A stretch of 64,000 bases of DNA from Variovorax paradoxus (GTDB lineage: Bacteria; Pseudomonadota; Gammaproteobacteria; Burkholderiales; Burkholderiaceae_C), in assembly GCF_030815975.1 (NCBI RefSeq), contig NZ_JAUSXL010000002.1, positions 4,700,501-4,764,500 of the forward strand, in the 5' to 3' direction. Under the pieces are notes generated by a model. It saw nothing but the letters and a program-made list of their open reading frames with translations, was not told the origin of the DNA and ran no database searches. The position numbers were made by a program, and so were the translations under genes. Positions within the stretch are counted from its first letter, which is position 1. Each line of letters opens with the position of its first letter. This document shows, piece by piece, positions 28,050 to 36,090 of the stretch.

Positions 28050-29549
28050 ATGAAACAGTGGTTGCGCACGCAGGGTGGCTGGTGGCTGGCATGGCTGGCC
28101 CTCACGGCCGCGGGCGCGGTGTGGCTGGCGCGCGCCGAGCTCGCGCAGCTGCAACAGGATTTCGAGACCGACGCGCGCATCGCCCACCGGCTCATGAGCC
28201 AGCAGGTGGTGCAGTACGACGCGGTGCTGGCCACGCTCGCGCTGCTCGAGCCTGGCGACGGCGCAGACCGTCCGGAGCAGCGCCTGTCGTCGGTCTATCC
28301 GTCGATCCTGCGCGTGCAGCGGCGCGGACGCGACGAAACCTGGCCCGACGAGAAACAGGCCAGCGCGTTGAGCGCCGCGGAAGCGCGTTCGCGCAGCCAG
28401 CGCCGCGCCGAACTGGCGGGGCTGGACCTCGCGCAGGGCCGCTACCAGCTCGTGATGGGCGCCACGCCCATCAGCTACGCCCTCGAAATCGATCTGCCCG
28501 GCTCGGTGCCGTGGCGCGACTGGCCGATGGACCCGAAGCAGAGTCCCGTGCGCGTGAGCCTGCAGCAGGGCGCGCAGCAGTTCGTTCTGCAACCGGGGCG
28601 GGCGGCGCAGCCGGGCGCGAATGGCTGGCACTTCCGCCTCGCCAAGCCCCTGGCTTCGCCGAGCCAGCCTTTCGATCTCGTGGCCGAACGCCACGTGGGC
28701 TGGGCCGAACTGCCATGGCGCAGCATTGCCGGCTGGGCCGTGGCGGCGGCGCTGTTGCTGGCCGGCCTGTGGACCGTGCAGCGCCAGCGCATCGCGCGCC
28801 GCCGGGCGGAGGAGCTGCTGCGGCTCGGCCAGGTGGCGCGGCTCAATGCATTGGGCGAGCTCTCGGCAGGGCTGGCGCACGAACTGAACCAGCCGCTCAC
28901 GGCCGTGCTCGCCAACGCACAGGCCGCGCGCCGGCTGCTCGACGACGATCCTCCCGACCTGGCCACGGCACGCAATGCGATGGGGCAGGCCGTGGAGCAG
29001 GCGCGCCGCGCGGCCGGCGTGGTCGGCCGGCTGCGCCGCGTGATCGAACGCCCCGAGGCCGGCGGCGACGTGAAGCCGCTGGTGCTGCAGGAGGTGGTGC
29101 GCAGCGCCATGCATCTGCTGGCGCCCGAGTTCGCACAGCGTGGCGTTGCCGCGCAGTTCGACGCCACGGCCCAGGCGCCGATGCGCGTGCAGGCCGAAGC
29201 GGTGGCACTCGAGCAGATCGTGCACAACCTGCTGATGAACGCCTTGCAGGCGCTCGACCTGGTGCCCGCATCCGAACGCCGCCTCGCGGTTTCGGTCGGC
29301 CGCAATGGCCAGGAGGGCGTGCTGACCGTGACCGACAACGGACGCGGCATTGCGCCCGAAGCCATGCCGCGTCTCTTCGAGCCCTTCTTCAGCACGCGCG
29401 AAGGCGGCCTGGGCCTTGGCCTGAGCCTCAGCGAAACACTGGCAAGCGGCATGGGCGGCAGCCTCTCCGCGGCCAATGCGGCGCCGCGCGGCGCGCGCTT
29501 CACGCTGCTGCTGCCGCTGGTGGCGGCGTCCAAGGAGCGCATGGCATGA
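28050..29549 (+). CDS. Membrane sensor histidine kinase
   Basis: This is a 499-residue kinase. The first membrane helix is at about residues 11-27, a periplasmic sensor segment of about 200 residues follows, and the second helix (GWAVAAALLLAGLWTV) is near residues 230-246. HisKA carries the phospho-acceptor in SAGLAHELNQPLTAVLAN (the ELNQPL form seen in DctB/FixL-type kinases). The HATPase region shows VHNLLMNALQAL, DNGRGIAPEA and GGLGLGLSLSE. It diverges from the DUF72 gene and overlaps the response regulator by ATGA (29546-29549). Confidence 0.93.
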   Translation: MKQWLRTQGGWWLAWLALTAAGAVWLARAELAQLQQDFETDARIAHRLMSQQVVQYDAVLATLALLEPGDGADRPEQRLSSVYPSILRVQRRGRDETWPDEKQASALSAAEARSRSQRRAELAGLDLAQGRYQLVMGATPISYALEIDLPGSVPWRDWPMDPKQSPVRVSLQQGAQQFVLQPGRAAQPGANGWHFRLAKPLASPSQPFDLVAERHVGWAELPWRSIAGWAVAAALLLAGLWTVQRQRIARRRAEELLRLGQVARLNALGELSAGLAHELNQPLTAVLANAQAARRLLDDDPPDLATARNAMGQAVEQARRAAGVVGRLRRVIERPEAGGDVKPLVLQEVVRSAMHLLAPEFAQRGVAAQFDATAQAPMRVQAEAVALEQIVHNLLMNALQALDLVPASERRLAVSVGRNGQEGVLTVTDNGRGIAPEAMPRLFEPFFSTREGGLGLGLSLSETLASGMGGSLSAANAAPRGARFTLLLPLVAASKERMA

Positions 29550-30184
29550 ACGCCTCGGCCACCCACCAGCCGCAATCGCCGCTGATCCATCTCATCGACG
29601 ACGACCAGGCGGTGCGCGACAGCCTGTCGCTGCTGATCGGCACGGTCGGCCTGCGGGTGCAGGGCTGGGCCGATCCGCAGGCCTTCATCGACGGCTTCGA
29701 CCGCGCGAGCGTCGGCGCCATCGTGCTCGACGTGCGCATGCCCGGCGTCAGCGGCCTCACGGTGCTCGACCGGCTCATGGCGCAGGGTGTCGACCAGCCG
29801 GTGATTATGCTCACCGGCCATGGCACGGTCGAGATGTGCCGCCGCGCCTTCAAGGCCGGCGCGGCCGAGTTCCTCGAGAAACCGGTGGACGATGAGCAAC
29901 TGCTCGAAGCCCTGCAGCAGGCGGTGCGCCAGCATGTGCGTTCGCGTGCACGCTCGCAGGCCGATAACGCGGCGCGCGAGCAGGTGGCGCAGCTGTCGGA
30001 GCGCGAGCGCGAGGTGCTGGCCTTCATCGTGCAGGGGCTCACCAACAAGGAGATCGCGCGCATGCTCGCACTGTCGCCGCGCACGGTCGAGACGCACCGC
30101 GCCAACCTGTTCGCCAAGCTCGACTGCGATTCGCTCGCGCAGCTGATCCGGCGCTACGCCGTGCTGGCGACCGGCGAAGACTGA
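29546..30184 (+). CDS. LuxR/FixJ-type response regulator
   Basis: This is a 212-residue regulator. The receiver domain has the acidic pair in LIDDDQAVRDS, phospho-acceptor D62 in IVLDVRMPG, the Thr in MLTGHG and the Lys in FLEKPVD. The LuxR/NarL helix-turn-helix is LSEREREVLAFIVQGLTNKE followed by IARMLALSPRTVETHRANL. FixJ-like proteins bind palindromic sites as dimers after phosphorylation; two palindromes 13-46 bp after its stop are the obvious targets. It pairs with the upstream kinase. Confidence 0.95.
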   Translation: MNASATHQPQSPLIHLIDDDQAVRDSLSLLIGTVGLRVQGWADPQAFIDGFDRASVGAIVLDVRMPGVSGLTVLDRLMAQGVDQPVIMLTGHGTVEMCRRAFKAGAAEFLEKPVDDEQLLEALQQAVRQHVRSRARSQADNAAREQVAQLSEREREVLAFIVQGLTNKEIARMLALSPRTVETHRANLFAKLDCDSLAQLIRRYAVLATGED

Positions 30185-30196
30185 GAGCCGGCGCTC

Positions 30197-30230
30197 CGTA
30201 GAACTACGCAGCGCCGGGCGTAGCCGTACG
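30197..30230 (+). promoter_or_regulatory. Tandem palindromes upstream of the HbpS-like gene
   Basis: CGTAG-AA-CTACG (30197-30208) and CGTA-GCCG-TACG (30219-30230) are two short palindromes whose starts are 22 bp apart, about two helical turns. That is a layout suited to cooperative binding of a dimeric LuxR-type regulator. They lie between the response-regulator gene and the HbpS-like gene (ATG 30322). Confidence 0.55.
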
Positions 30231-30321
30231 AATGGCTGCGGCGGGCCGTGTTTTCTACAGTGGCGCAGCCGCCGGCAAGCAGCCGGCGCCATCACCCTGC
30301 ATCCACTGGAGAAAACCAAAA

Positions 30322-30825
30322 ATGCGTTCCAACCTTCGCTTCGGCAGCCTCGCCATCCTGCTTGCCGCCTCGGCCGTCCAGGCCCAGACGCCGGCACCTG
30401 CCGTGCGCACCGAAAAGAACATCTCGCTCGCGCTGGCCAACCAGATCGCGGCCGAAGCCGTGGCGGCCTGCGCCGCCAACGGCTACAACGTGGCCGCCAC
30501 CGTGGTCGACCGCGCCGGCACCGTGCGCGCCGTACAGCGCGCCGACAATGCCGGCCCGCACACGCTGGTTTCGAGCGAGCGCAAGGCATGGACCTCGGCA
30601 TCGGCCAAGAGCGCGACGCAGGCCATGATGGAAGGCGCGCAGAAGAACCCCGGTGCCGCGAACCTGGTGTACCTGCCGGGCTTCCTGCTGCTGGGCGGCG
30701 GCGTGCCGGTGAAGTCGGGCAACGAAGTGATTGGCGCCGTGGGTGTCGGCGGTGCGCCGGGCGGCCACCTGGACGACCAGTGCGCCAACGCCGCCATCGA
30801 GAGGGTCAAGGGCCAGTTGGGCTGA
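30322..30825 (+). CDS. Secreted GlcG/HbpS-like protein
   Basis: The protein has 167 residues with a signal peptide (cleavage after SAVQA). The GlcG/HbpS domain follows (LALANQIAAEAVAACAANGY, VVDRAGTVRAVQRADNAGPH, GFLLLGGGVPVKSGNEVIGA). HbpS of Streptomyces is an extracellular haem-binding protein that signals through the SenS-SenR two-component system. Here a secreted relative sits next to a kinase-regulator pair, but the kinase is not shown to be SenS-like. Haem binding is plausible, not proven. The ankyrin gene overlaps its stop (TGATG). Confidence 0.85.
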   Translation: MRSNLRFGSLAILLAASAVQAQTPAPAVRTEKNISLALANQIAAEAVAACAANGYNVAATVVDRAGTVRAVQRADNAGPHTLVSSERKAWTSASAKSATQAMMEGAQKNPGAANLVYLPGFLLLGGGVPVKSGNEVIGAVGVGGAPGGHLDDQCANAAIERVKGQLG

Positions 30826-31523
30826 TGATGAAGCACGGCATCCGGTGCGGGCTGCTGGCGGTCGCGCTGGGGCTGGGCGCATCGGCCGGTGTGTCGGCCC
30901 AAGTGCCGCCGCAGCCCGCCGAGCTGCTGGCCTATGAAGGGCTGCACCGGGCGGCCTGGCAGGGCGACCTGCCGAAACTGAAGGGCTTGATCGCGTCCGG
31001 CGCCCATCTCGATGCGCGCGATGCGCGGGGCCGTACGCCCCTGCATGTCGCCACCCATGCCCGGCAGCGCGAGGCGGTGAAGCTGCTCGCCAAGGCCGGC
31101 GCGAACCTCGACCTGCTCGATGACGACCGCTACGACGCCGTCACCATCGCCTCGGTGGCCGACGATGCCGCGACGCTCGCGGTGCTGCTGTCGCTCGGCG
31201 CGAAGGCCGGGCAGGTGACGAGCCGCCACGACGGCACCGCGCTGATTGCCGCCGCGCATCTGGGGCATGACGAAGTGGTGCGCCAGCTGATCGCGGCCGG
31301 CGCGCCGCTCGACCATGTCAACAACCTGCACTGGACGGCGGTGATCGAATCGATCGTGCTCGGCGACGGCGGTCCGCGCCACCAGCGCACGCTGGCCGCG
31401 CTGATCGATGCCGGCGCCAACCTCGCGCTGGCCGACCGCCAGGGCAACACGCCGCTCCAGCTGGCCCGGGCCCGCGGCTACACGGCCATGGTGAAACTGC
31501 TGGAGGCGCCGCGTGCAAGATAG
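30825..31523 (+). CDS. Periplasmic ankyrin-repeat protein
   Basis: The protein has 232 residues: a signal peptide (cleavage near AGVSA), then about five ankyrin repeats from residue 38 on. Examples are GLHRAAWQGDLPKLKGLIAS, GRTPLHVATHARQREAVKLL, GTALIAAAHLGHDEVVRQLI and GNTPLQLARARGYTAMVKLL. Ankyrin proteins in the periplasm are thought to act as binding scaffolds; some protect against peroxide in Pseudomonas together with catalase. Its start overlaps the HbpS-like stop, so the two are probably made together and may interact. Confidence 0.88.
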   Translation: MMKHGIRCGLLAVALGLGASAGVSAQVPPQPAELLAYEGLHRAAWQGDLPKLKGLIASGAHLDARDARGRTPLHVATHARQREAVKLLAKAGANLDLLDDDRYDAVTIASVADDAATLAVLLSLGAKAGQVTSRHDGTALIAAAHLGHDEVVRQLIAAGAPLDHVNNLHWTAVIESIVLGDGGPRHQRTLAALIDAGANLALADRQGNTPLQLARARGYTAMVKLLEAPRAR

Positions 31524-31568
31524 GGCGGCTCGGGGACAATCGGAGTCTCGCCAGGAGGAAACCGCCCC

Positions 31569-32213
31569 ATGTACATGCCGCCGCAATTCAACGCCAAGGA
31601 CCCGGCCATCGCGCTGGAACTGATGCGCGCACACCCGTTTGCCAGCTTGATCTCGAACGACGACGAGGGCCTGCCCTACGTCACGCACCTGCCGCTGGTG
31701 GCTGAGCCGCAAGAGGACGGCCAGCTGGTGCTGCTGGGCCACTGCGCCAAGCCCAATCCGCACTGGCGCTACCTGCAGGCGCGGCCGCAGGCCGTCGCCA
31801 CCTTTCTCGGCCCGCATGCCTACCTCTCGCCCTCGGTCTATCCGGACCTCGCGCGCGTGCCGACCTGGAACTACCTGGTGGTGCACTGCACCGTGGAGGC
31901 CCGGCTGATCGAAGAGCCCGCGGCCAAGGACGCTCTGCTCAAGAAGCTCATCGGCGAGCACGAGCCTGGCTACGCGCAGCAATGGCGCGACCTGGGCGAA
32001 GAGTTCCAGCTCAAGATGCTGGCCGGCATCGTCGGTTTCGAAATGCGTGTGACCGCACTGCAGTGCAAGGTCAAGCTGAACCAGCACCGGCGCGAATCGC
32101 ATGCCGCCATGCATGCCGTCTACAGCGCCGGCACGCCGGACGAGAAGGCACTGGCTGCGTGGATGGATCGCCTCGGCATGATGGCCGAAGCGCCGGTGGC
32201 GGAAGGAAGCTGA
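31569..32213 (+). CDS. PaiB-like FMN-binding regulator
   Basis: This is a 214-residue protein of the PaiB/FMN_bind_2 family, starting MYMPPQFNAKDPAIALELMR. It carries the flavin-reductase-like split barrel features LISNDDEGLPYVTHLPL, GHCAKPNPHWRYLQ and VYPDLARVPTWNYLVVHCTV. PaiB in Bacillus influences sporulation and protease gene expression. In Gram-negatives the role is unknown, and it may be an FMN-dependent enzyme rather than a regulator. GGAGG lies upstream of the ATG. Confidence 0.88.
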   Translation: MYMPPQFNAKDPAIALELMRAHPFASLISNDDEGLPYVTHLPLVAEPQEDGQLVLLGHCAKPNPHWRYLQARPQAVATFLGPHAYLSPSVYPDLARVPTWNYLVVHCTVEARLIEEPAAKDALLKKLIGEHEPGYAQQWRDLGEEFQLKMLAGIVGFEMRVTALQCKVKLNQHRRESHAAMHAVYSAGTPDEKALAAWMDRLGMMAEAPVAEGS

Positions 32214-32214
32214 G

Positions 32215-32418
32215 ATGCGCGTGTTCGGATTGCTCGGCCTGGTGCTGGCGCTCGTGGTCGCCGGGCTGGTCGCGAAGAAGCAGCTGACGAGCGCCGCGGC
32301 GCCCGCACCCGGCGAGGCGCCAGCCGATGTGCGCACGCAGGCCCAGCAGGTCCAGAAACAGGTCAAGGAAGCGCTCGACGCCGCGGCGCAGGCGCGCAAG
32401 ATGCCGGATGACAACTGA
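32215..32418 (+). CDS. Small single-pass membrane protein with coiled coil
   Basis: This is a 67-residue protein. A hydrophobic N-terminal helix (VFGLLGLVLALVVAGLVA) is followed by an Ala/Pro linker and a heptad-like segment (TQAQQVQKQVKEALDAAAQA). It starts 1 bp after the PaiB stop and ends inside the start of tadA, so it is part of the same run of genes. No family recognised. Confidence 0.7.
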   Translation: MRVFGLLGLVLALVVAGLVAKKQLTSAAAPAPGEAPADVRTQAQQVQKQVKEALDAAAQARKMPDDN

Positions 32419-33517
32419 TCCCGCCTCCAGGCAAATGGACGACGCGCACTGGATGGCGCTGGCGCTGGCCGAGGCGCGCCTTGCGGCCGAGGCGGGCGAA
32501 GTGCCGGTCGGCGCGGTGCTGATCAGGAACGGGCAGCTCGTCGCCACCGGGCGCAACACGCCGGTCGCGCAGCACGACCCGAGCGCCCATGCCGAGATCA
32601 ACGCACTGCGCGCCGGCGCCGCCGCGCTCGGCAACTACCGGCTCGACGGCTGCGAGCTGTTCGTCACGCTCGAGCCTTGCGCGATGTGCGCGGGCGCCAT
32701 GCTGCATGCGCGGCTCGCGCGCGTGGCGTTCGGCGCGGCCGACCCCCGGACCGGCGCGGCCGGCTCGGTGCTCGATCTCTTTGCCGAACCGCGGCTGAAC
32801 CACCGCACGCAAGTGCAGGGCGGTGTGCTGGCGGCGGAGTGCGGCGCGGTGCTGCAAGCTTTCTTCCAGCAGCGCCGCGACGCAGCGCGCGAGCACGCCG
32901 AGCCCTTGTGCGACGACGCGCTGCGCACGCCGCCCGAGCGCTTCGACGCGCTCGCCGACTACGCCTTCGAACCGCGCCACGTCCAGGACCTGCCCAGCCT
33001 GCAAGGCTGGCGCATGCACTATCTCGACGAGGGTCCGCAAGACGGTTCGGCCGCCTGCTGCCTTTGCCTTCATGGTCCCGGCGAATGGGGCTACTTTTTC
33101 CGCCACCTGGTCGGTAAGCCCGGGCTGCGCACGCTCGTGCCCGACCTGATCGGCTTCGGCAAGAGCGACAAGCCCAAGCGCGAAGCAGCGCACCGGCTCG
33201 AATGGCACTGCCAGGTCTTGAACGAATGGCTGGCCCGCATGCAGCCGGCGCCGATGGTGCTGGTGCACAGCGCCGCGGCCACCGGGCTCGCCACGCGGCT
33301 GCGGGCCGAAAGGCCCGGCCTGTTTGCGGCCGTGCTGCTCGCCCCCGATGGCGGCGAGCCGGTGGGCGATGCATGGCGCGCACCGTTCCCGGACCGCGGC
33401 TACCAGGCCGCGCTGCGTGCGCTCGGCCCCATGGCGTCGTCCTCCGGCCCGAGCGTCGAGCAGGCCGCGCTGCTCGCACTGGAGGTGCGCAACGCAATGG
33501 GATACTCGACGCCGTGA
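32408..33517 (+). CDS. tadA: tRNA adenosine(34) deaminase TadA fused to an alpha/beta-hydrolase-like domain
   Basis: This is a 369-residue protein, twice normal TadA length. Residues 10-160 are TadA, which deaminates A34 to inosine in tRNA-Arg: zinc and catalytic motif HAE (H61, E63) and PCAMC (C91, C94). Residues about 185-369 look like the start of an alpha/beta hydrolase of the haloalkane dehalogenase type: YLDEGPQDG, LHGPGEWGYFF (oxyanion region) and DLIGFGKSDKP. At the nucleophile elbow the motif is HSAAA (S288) instead of GxSxG, and the protein ends without the usual cap and catalytic His. The second domain is probably non-catalytic or truncated. The stop overlaps the next gene (GTGA). 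Confidence 0.9.
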   Translation: MTTDPASRQMDDAHWMALALAEARLAAEAGEVPVGAVLIRNGQLVATGRNTPVAQHDPSAHAEINALRAGAAALGNYRLDGCELFVTLEPCAMCAGAMLHARLARVAFGAADPRTGAAGSVLDLFAEPRLNHRTQVQGGVLAAECGAVLQAFFQQRRDAAREHAEPLCDDALRTPPERFDALADYAFEPRHVQDLPSLQGWRMHYLDEGPQDGSAACCLCLHGPGEWGYFFRHLVGKPGLRTLVPDLIGFGKSDKPKREAAHRLEWHCQVLNEWLARMQPAPMVLVHSAAATGLATRLRAERPGLFAAVLLAPDGGEPVGDAWRAPFPDRGYQAALRALGPMASSSGPSVEQAALLALEVRNAMGYSTP

Positions 33518-34473
33518 GCAAACACATCTACATCTTTTCCCCTTCCAGTTCGATCCGCGACAAGGCCGCCTTCCGGCGCGGCGTGGCAAGACTCAAGGCC
33601 CTGGGCTACGAGGTCGAAGTCGACGAAGCGGCGCTGGCCGTGCACCAGCGCTTTGCAGGCGACGACGCGACGCGGCTCGCCTCCATCAGCCGCGCTGCCG
33701 CCAGCGGCGCCGACATTGCGCTGATCGCACGCGGCGGCTACGGCCTCACGCGCATCCTCGACGCCATTCCGTACAAGGCCGTGGCCAAGGCAATCCAGCG
33801 CGGCACCGAATTCGTCGGCCTCAGCGACTTCACCGCGCTGCAGTGCGCGCTGCTCGCCAAGACCGGCGCCGTGACCTGGGCCGGCCCCGCGGTCGGCGAA
33901 GACTTCGGCGCCGAAGGCGGTGCTGACGACATCATGGAAGCCTGCTTCGACGACCTGGTGAGCGGGCAGGGCGAAGGCACCGGCTGGCGCATGCCCGTGC
34001 GCGATGCCGGCCTGAAGCTAAAGCCCGTGCACGACGCCACCTTGTGGGGCGGCAACCTGTGCGTGCTCACGAGCCTGATCGGAACCCCCTATTTCCCGGC
34101 GGTGGAGAAGGGCGTGCTTTTCATCGAGGACACCAACGAACATCCCTACCGCATCGAGCGCATGCTCGAGCAGCTGCGCATGGCCGGCGTGCTGGCCAAG
34201 CAGCGCGCCATCGTCTTCGGCCAGTTCACGGGCATGCGCAAGGTGCCGGGCTACGACCGCGGCTTCGGGTTCGATGCGGTGGTCGACCGGCTGCGCGCCA
34301 CGCTCAAGGTGCCGGTGCTCACCGGCCTGCCTTTCGGGCATGTGCAGACCAAGGTGCTGCTGCCCGTGGGCGCGAAGGTCGAACTGGCGGCCGAAGGACG
34401 CGACGTCTTCATGGTGTGGGGCCATCAGCATGGCCACCACGAGCATGACCACGATCACGCCCAGGCGCATTGA
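33514..34473 (+). CDS. ldcA: S66-family LD-carboxypeptidase (LdcA-like) with His-rich tail
   Basis: This is a 319-residue S66 peptidase; the family cleaves the terminal D-Ala from L,D-linked muropeptides during cell-wall recycling. Typical motifs are YIFSPSSSIRDKAAFRRGVA, IARGGYGLTRIL and the nucleophile in FVGLSDFTALQ (S104); the Glu/His partners lie in the FIEDTNEHPYRIERML and LPFGHVQTKVLLPVG regions. The C-terminus carries an unusual tail rich in His and Asp (HQHGHHEHDHDHAQAH) that could bind metal. The GTG at 33514 overlaps the tadA stop. Confidence 0.9.
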   Translation: MSKHIYIFSPSSSIRDKAAFRRGVARLKALGYEVEVDEAALAVHQRFAGDDATRLASISRAAASGADIALIARGGYGLTRILDAIPYKAVAKAIQRGTEFVGLSDFTALQCALLAKTGAVTWAGPAVGEDFGAEGGADDIMEACFDDLVSGQGEGTGWRMPVRDAGLKLKPVHDATLWGGNLCVLTSLIGTPYFPAVEKGVLFIEDTNEHPYRIERMLEQLRMAGVLAKQRAIVFGQFTGMRKVPGYDRGFGFDAVVDRLRATLKVPVLTGLPFGHVQTKVLLPVGAKVELAAEGRDVFMVWGHQHGHHEHDHDHAQAH

Positions 34474-34500
34474 ACGCAGGGCGCTGCGGTATCAGTGCAC

Positions 34501-34914
34501 TCAGTGGGTGAAGCGCTGATGGGCGCGCGGGCCCATCGAGCCGGGCAGGCCGCCCTTGAACATGCTGTTGATGGTTTTCATCTGGCGGCGGGCCGCGGTT
34601 TCGCCGTCGATGGCGCTCAGGGCAAGCATCACGTCCTGACGCAGGTACCAGAGCGCTTCCACGTCGGTTGCAAAGCGCACGCGCTGGGCCACGCGCTGGA
34701 CCGAGTGCCCGCCGTGAACCTGCAGCACCGACAGCATGGCGGCCCGGATGCGTCCCAACTGGTTCTCTCCCACCCGGGGAGACCCGACACCGGGAATTCC
34801 GAGGAGGCGGAAAAAACGACGAAAGAGCAGCATGAGGACAAAAAGCGTATTGCCGGGAGCCAGAACGGTCGCTACCTTAAGCTTCAGGCGCACGATTAAC
34901 AAGTTCTGGAACAT
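34501..34914 (-). CDS. Conserved hypothetical membrane-associated protein
   Basis: The protein has 137 residues from the ATG at 34914. The first part is hydrophobic and basic (VATVLAPGNTLFVLMLLFRR near residues 14-33), with one possible membrane helix. A soluble helical part of about 75 residues follows (IRAAMLSVLQVHGGHSVQRV, VEALWYLRQDVMLALSAIDG). I do not recognise a domain. The frame continues upstream only as a shadow of the cyclase gene. It diverges from the cyclase gene over a 99-bp AT-rich gap. Confidence 0.65.
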   Translation of the reverse strand: MFQNLLIVRLKLKVATVLAPGNTLFVLMLLFRRFFRLLGIPGVGSPRVGENQLGRIRAAMLSVLQVHGGHSVQRVAQRVRFATDVEALWYLRQDVMLALSAIDGETAARRQMKTINSMFKGGLPGSMGPRAHQRFTH

Positions 34915-34920
34915 TGTTTC

Positions 34921-34932
34921 TGTTTGCAAACA
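34921..34932. promoter_or_regulatory. 12-bp perfect palindrome in a divergent promoter gap
   Basis: TGTTTGCAAACA is a perfect palindrome just upstream of the hypothetical gene (start 34914, minus) and 81 bp before the adenylate cyclase ATG, in an AT-rich gap. It could be an operator for either gene; the cognate regulator is unknown. Confidence 0.45.
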
Positions 34933-35013
34933 ACACACTTTACGTCGCACTTGAAGAAGCAGCAGAGATTTGACTACTAAAGTTATATACGCATAAGCAA
35001 CTGCTGCCACAGC

Positions 35014-35961
35014 ATGGACGTCAATTCCACAGTCGTTTTCGCGGACCTGACCGGAAGCTCCAGGGTTTTCGAGGCCATGGGAAATGCGCGCGCCACCGAC
35101 ATGGTGACGCGGCTGACCCATTGGATCGGCAGCATCTGCGAGGCCCACGAGGGCCGGGTGGTGAAGTCGCTCGGCGACGGCGTGTTTGCCATTTTTTCCA
35201 ATGCCGCCACGGCCATGCAGGCCGTGATCGAGCTGCAGCGCTACCACCAGAAGCGCCTCATGGCCTGGCCGGTGCCGCTGCGCATGGCGCTGCAGATCGG
35301 CGTGGCGAGCGGCGAGGTGGTCGAGGTCGAGGGCGACTGCTTCGGCGACGCGGTCAACCTGGCTTCGCGCCTGAGCGACTTGGCCGGACCCGGCCAGATC
35401 TGGGCCACCGACACGGCCATTGCGCAGCTGGGCGAAACCGGCGTCCGGCATCGCGACCTGGGCCTCATCACCATCCGCGGACGCAGCGAAATGTCGGCCG
35501 TCCACCGCATCGACTGGCAAGAGGAAATGACGTCGCTCCTCACGCTGCCGGCCGCGCTGGCGCCGCCGCGGCCGCCCGATTCGTCGCCGGGCCAGATCGA
35601 GCTGGCATGGCTCGACGTCCGCGCCATGTTCCGCACCGAAGAGCTGCCGATCCATCTCGGGCGGGTGCACGACGCGCAGTTCGTGGTGAACGATCCGCGC
35701 GTCTCGAGGCTGCATGCGCGCATCGAACTGCGGCACGGCAGCTGCGTGCTGACCGATCTGAGCACCTACGGCACCTGGGTGCGGTTTCATGGCAACGGCG
35801 CGCCGAGCCACGAAGTCGCGCTGCGTCGCGAGGAATGCGTGCTGCACGGACGCGGCGAGATCGGCCTTGGCGCGCCGCTGAGCGATTTCACCGCGCCGAC
35901 CATCGCCTTCAACACGGCGGGCGCCGAGGTGCAACTTTCGCGCCGCGAGATCACGAGCTGA
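35014..35961 (+). CDS. Class III adenylate cyclase with FHA domain
   Basis: The protein has 315 residues. The N-terminal cyclase domain has both metal Asp residues (D11 in VVFADLTGSS, D55 in SLGDGVFAIF), the adenine-specifying Lys (K51) and Asp (D112), and the transition-state pair N115/R119 in GDAVNLASRL, so it should be active and make cAMP. After a linker, residues about 210-300 form an FHA domain (IHLGRVHDAQFVVND, SRLHARIEL, STYGTWVRF), which binds phosphothreonine. The cyclase may therefore respond to, or be recruited by, Ser/Thr kinase signalling. Confidence 0.92.
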   Translation: MDVNSTVVFADLTGSSRVFEAMGNARATDMVTRLTHWIGSICEAHEGRVVKSLGDGVFAIFSNAATAMQAVIELQRYHQKRLMAWPVPLRMALQIGVASGEVVEVEGDCFGDAVNLASRLSDLAGPGQIWATDTAIAQLGETGVRHRDLGLITIRGRSEMSAVHRIDWQEEMTSLLTLPAALAPPRPPDSSPGQIELAWLDVRAMFRTEELPIHLGRVHDAQFVVNDPRVSRLHARIELRHGSCVLTDLSTYGTWVRFHGNGAPSHEVALRREECVLHGRGEIGLGAPLSDFTAPTIAFNTAGAEVQLSRREITS

Positions 35962-36090
35962 GTGCCGCATACGCGCGCGCAGTGACGTTTGGCAACGATC
36001 GGGCGCGGCTGCAGGTGCACTTGCAGAGTGCCTCGAGCGTTGGAACCACCATGGGGAGCTGGTCGTCAGCACCCTCTCAAGGGAGCCGCA

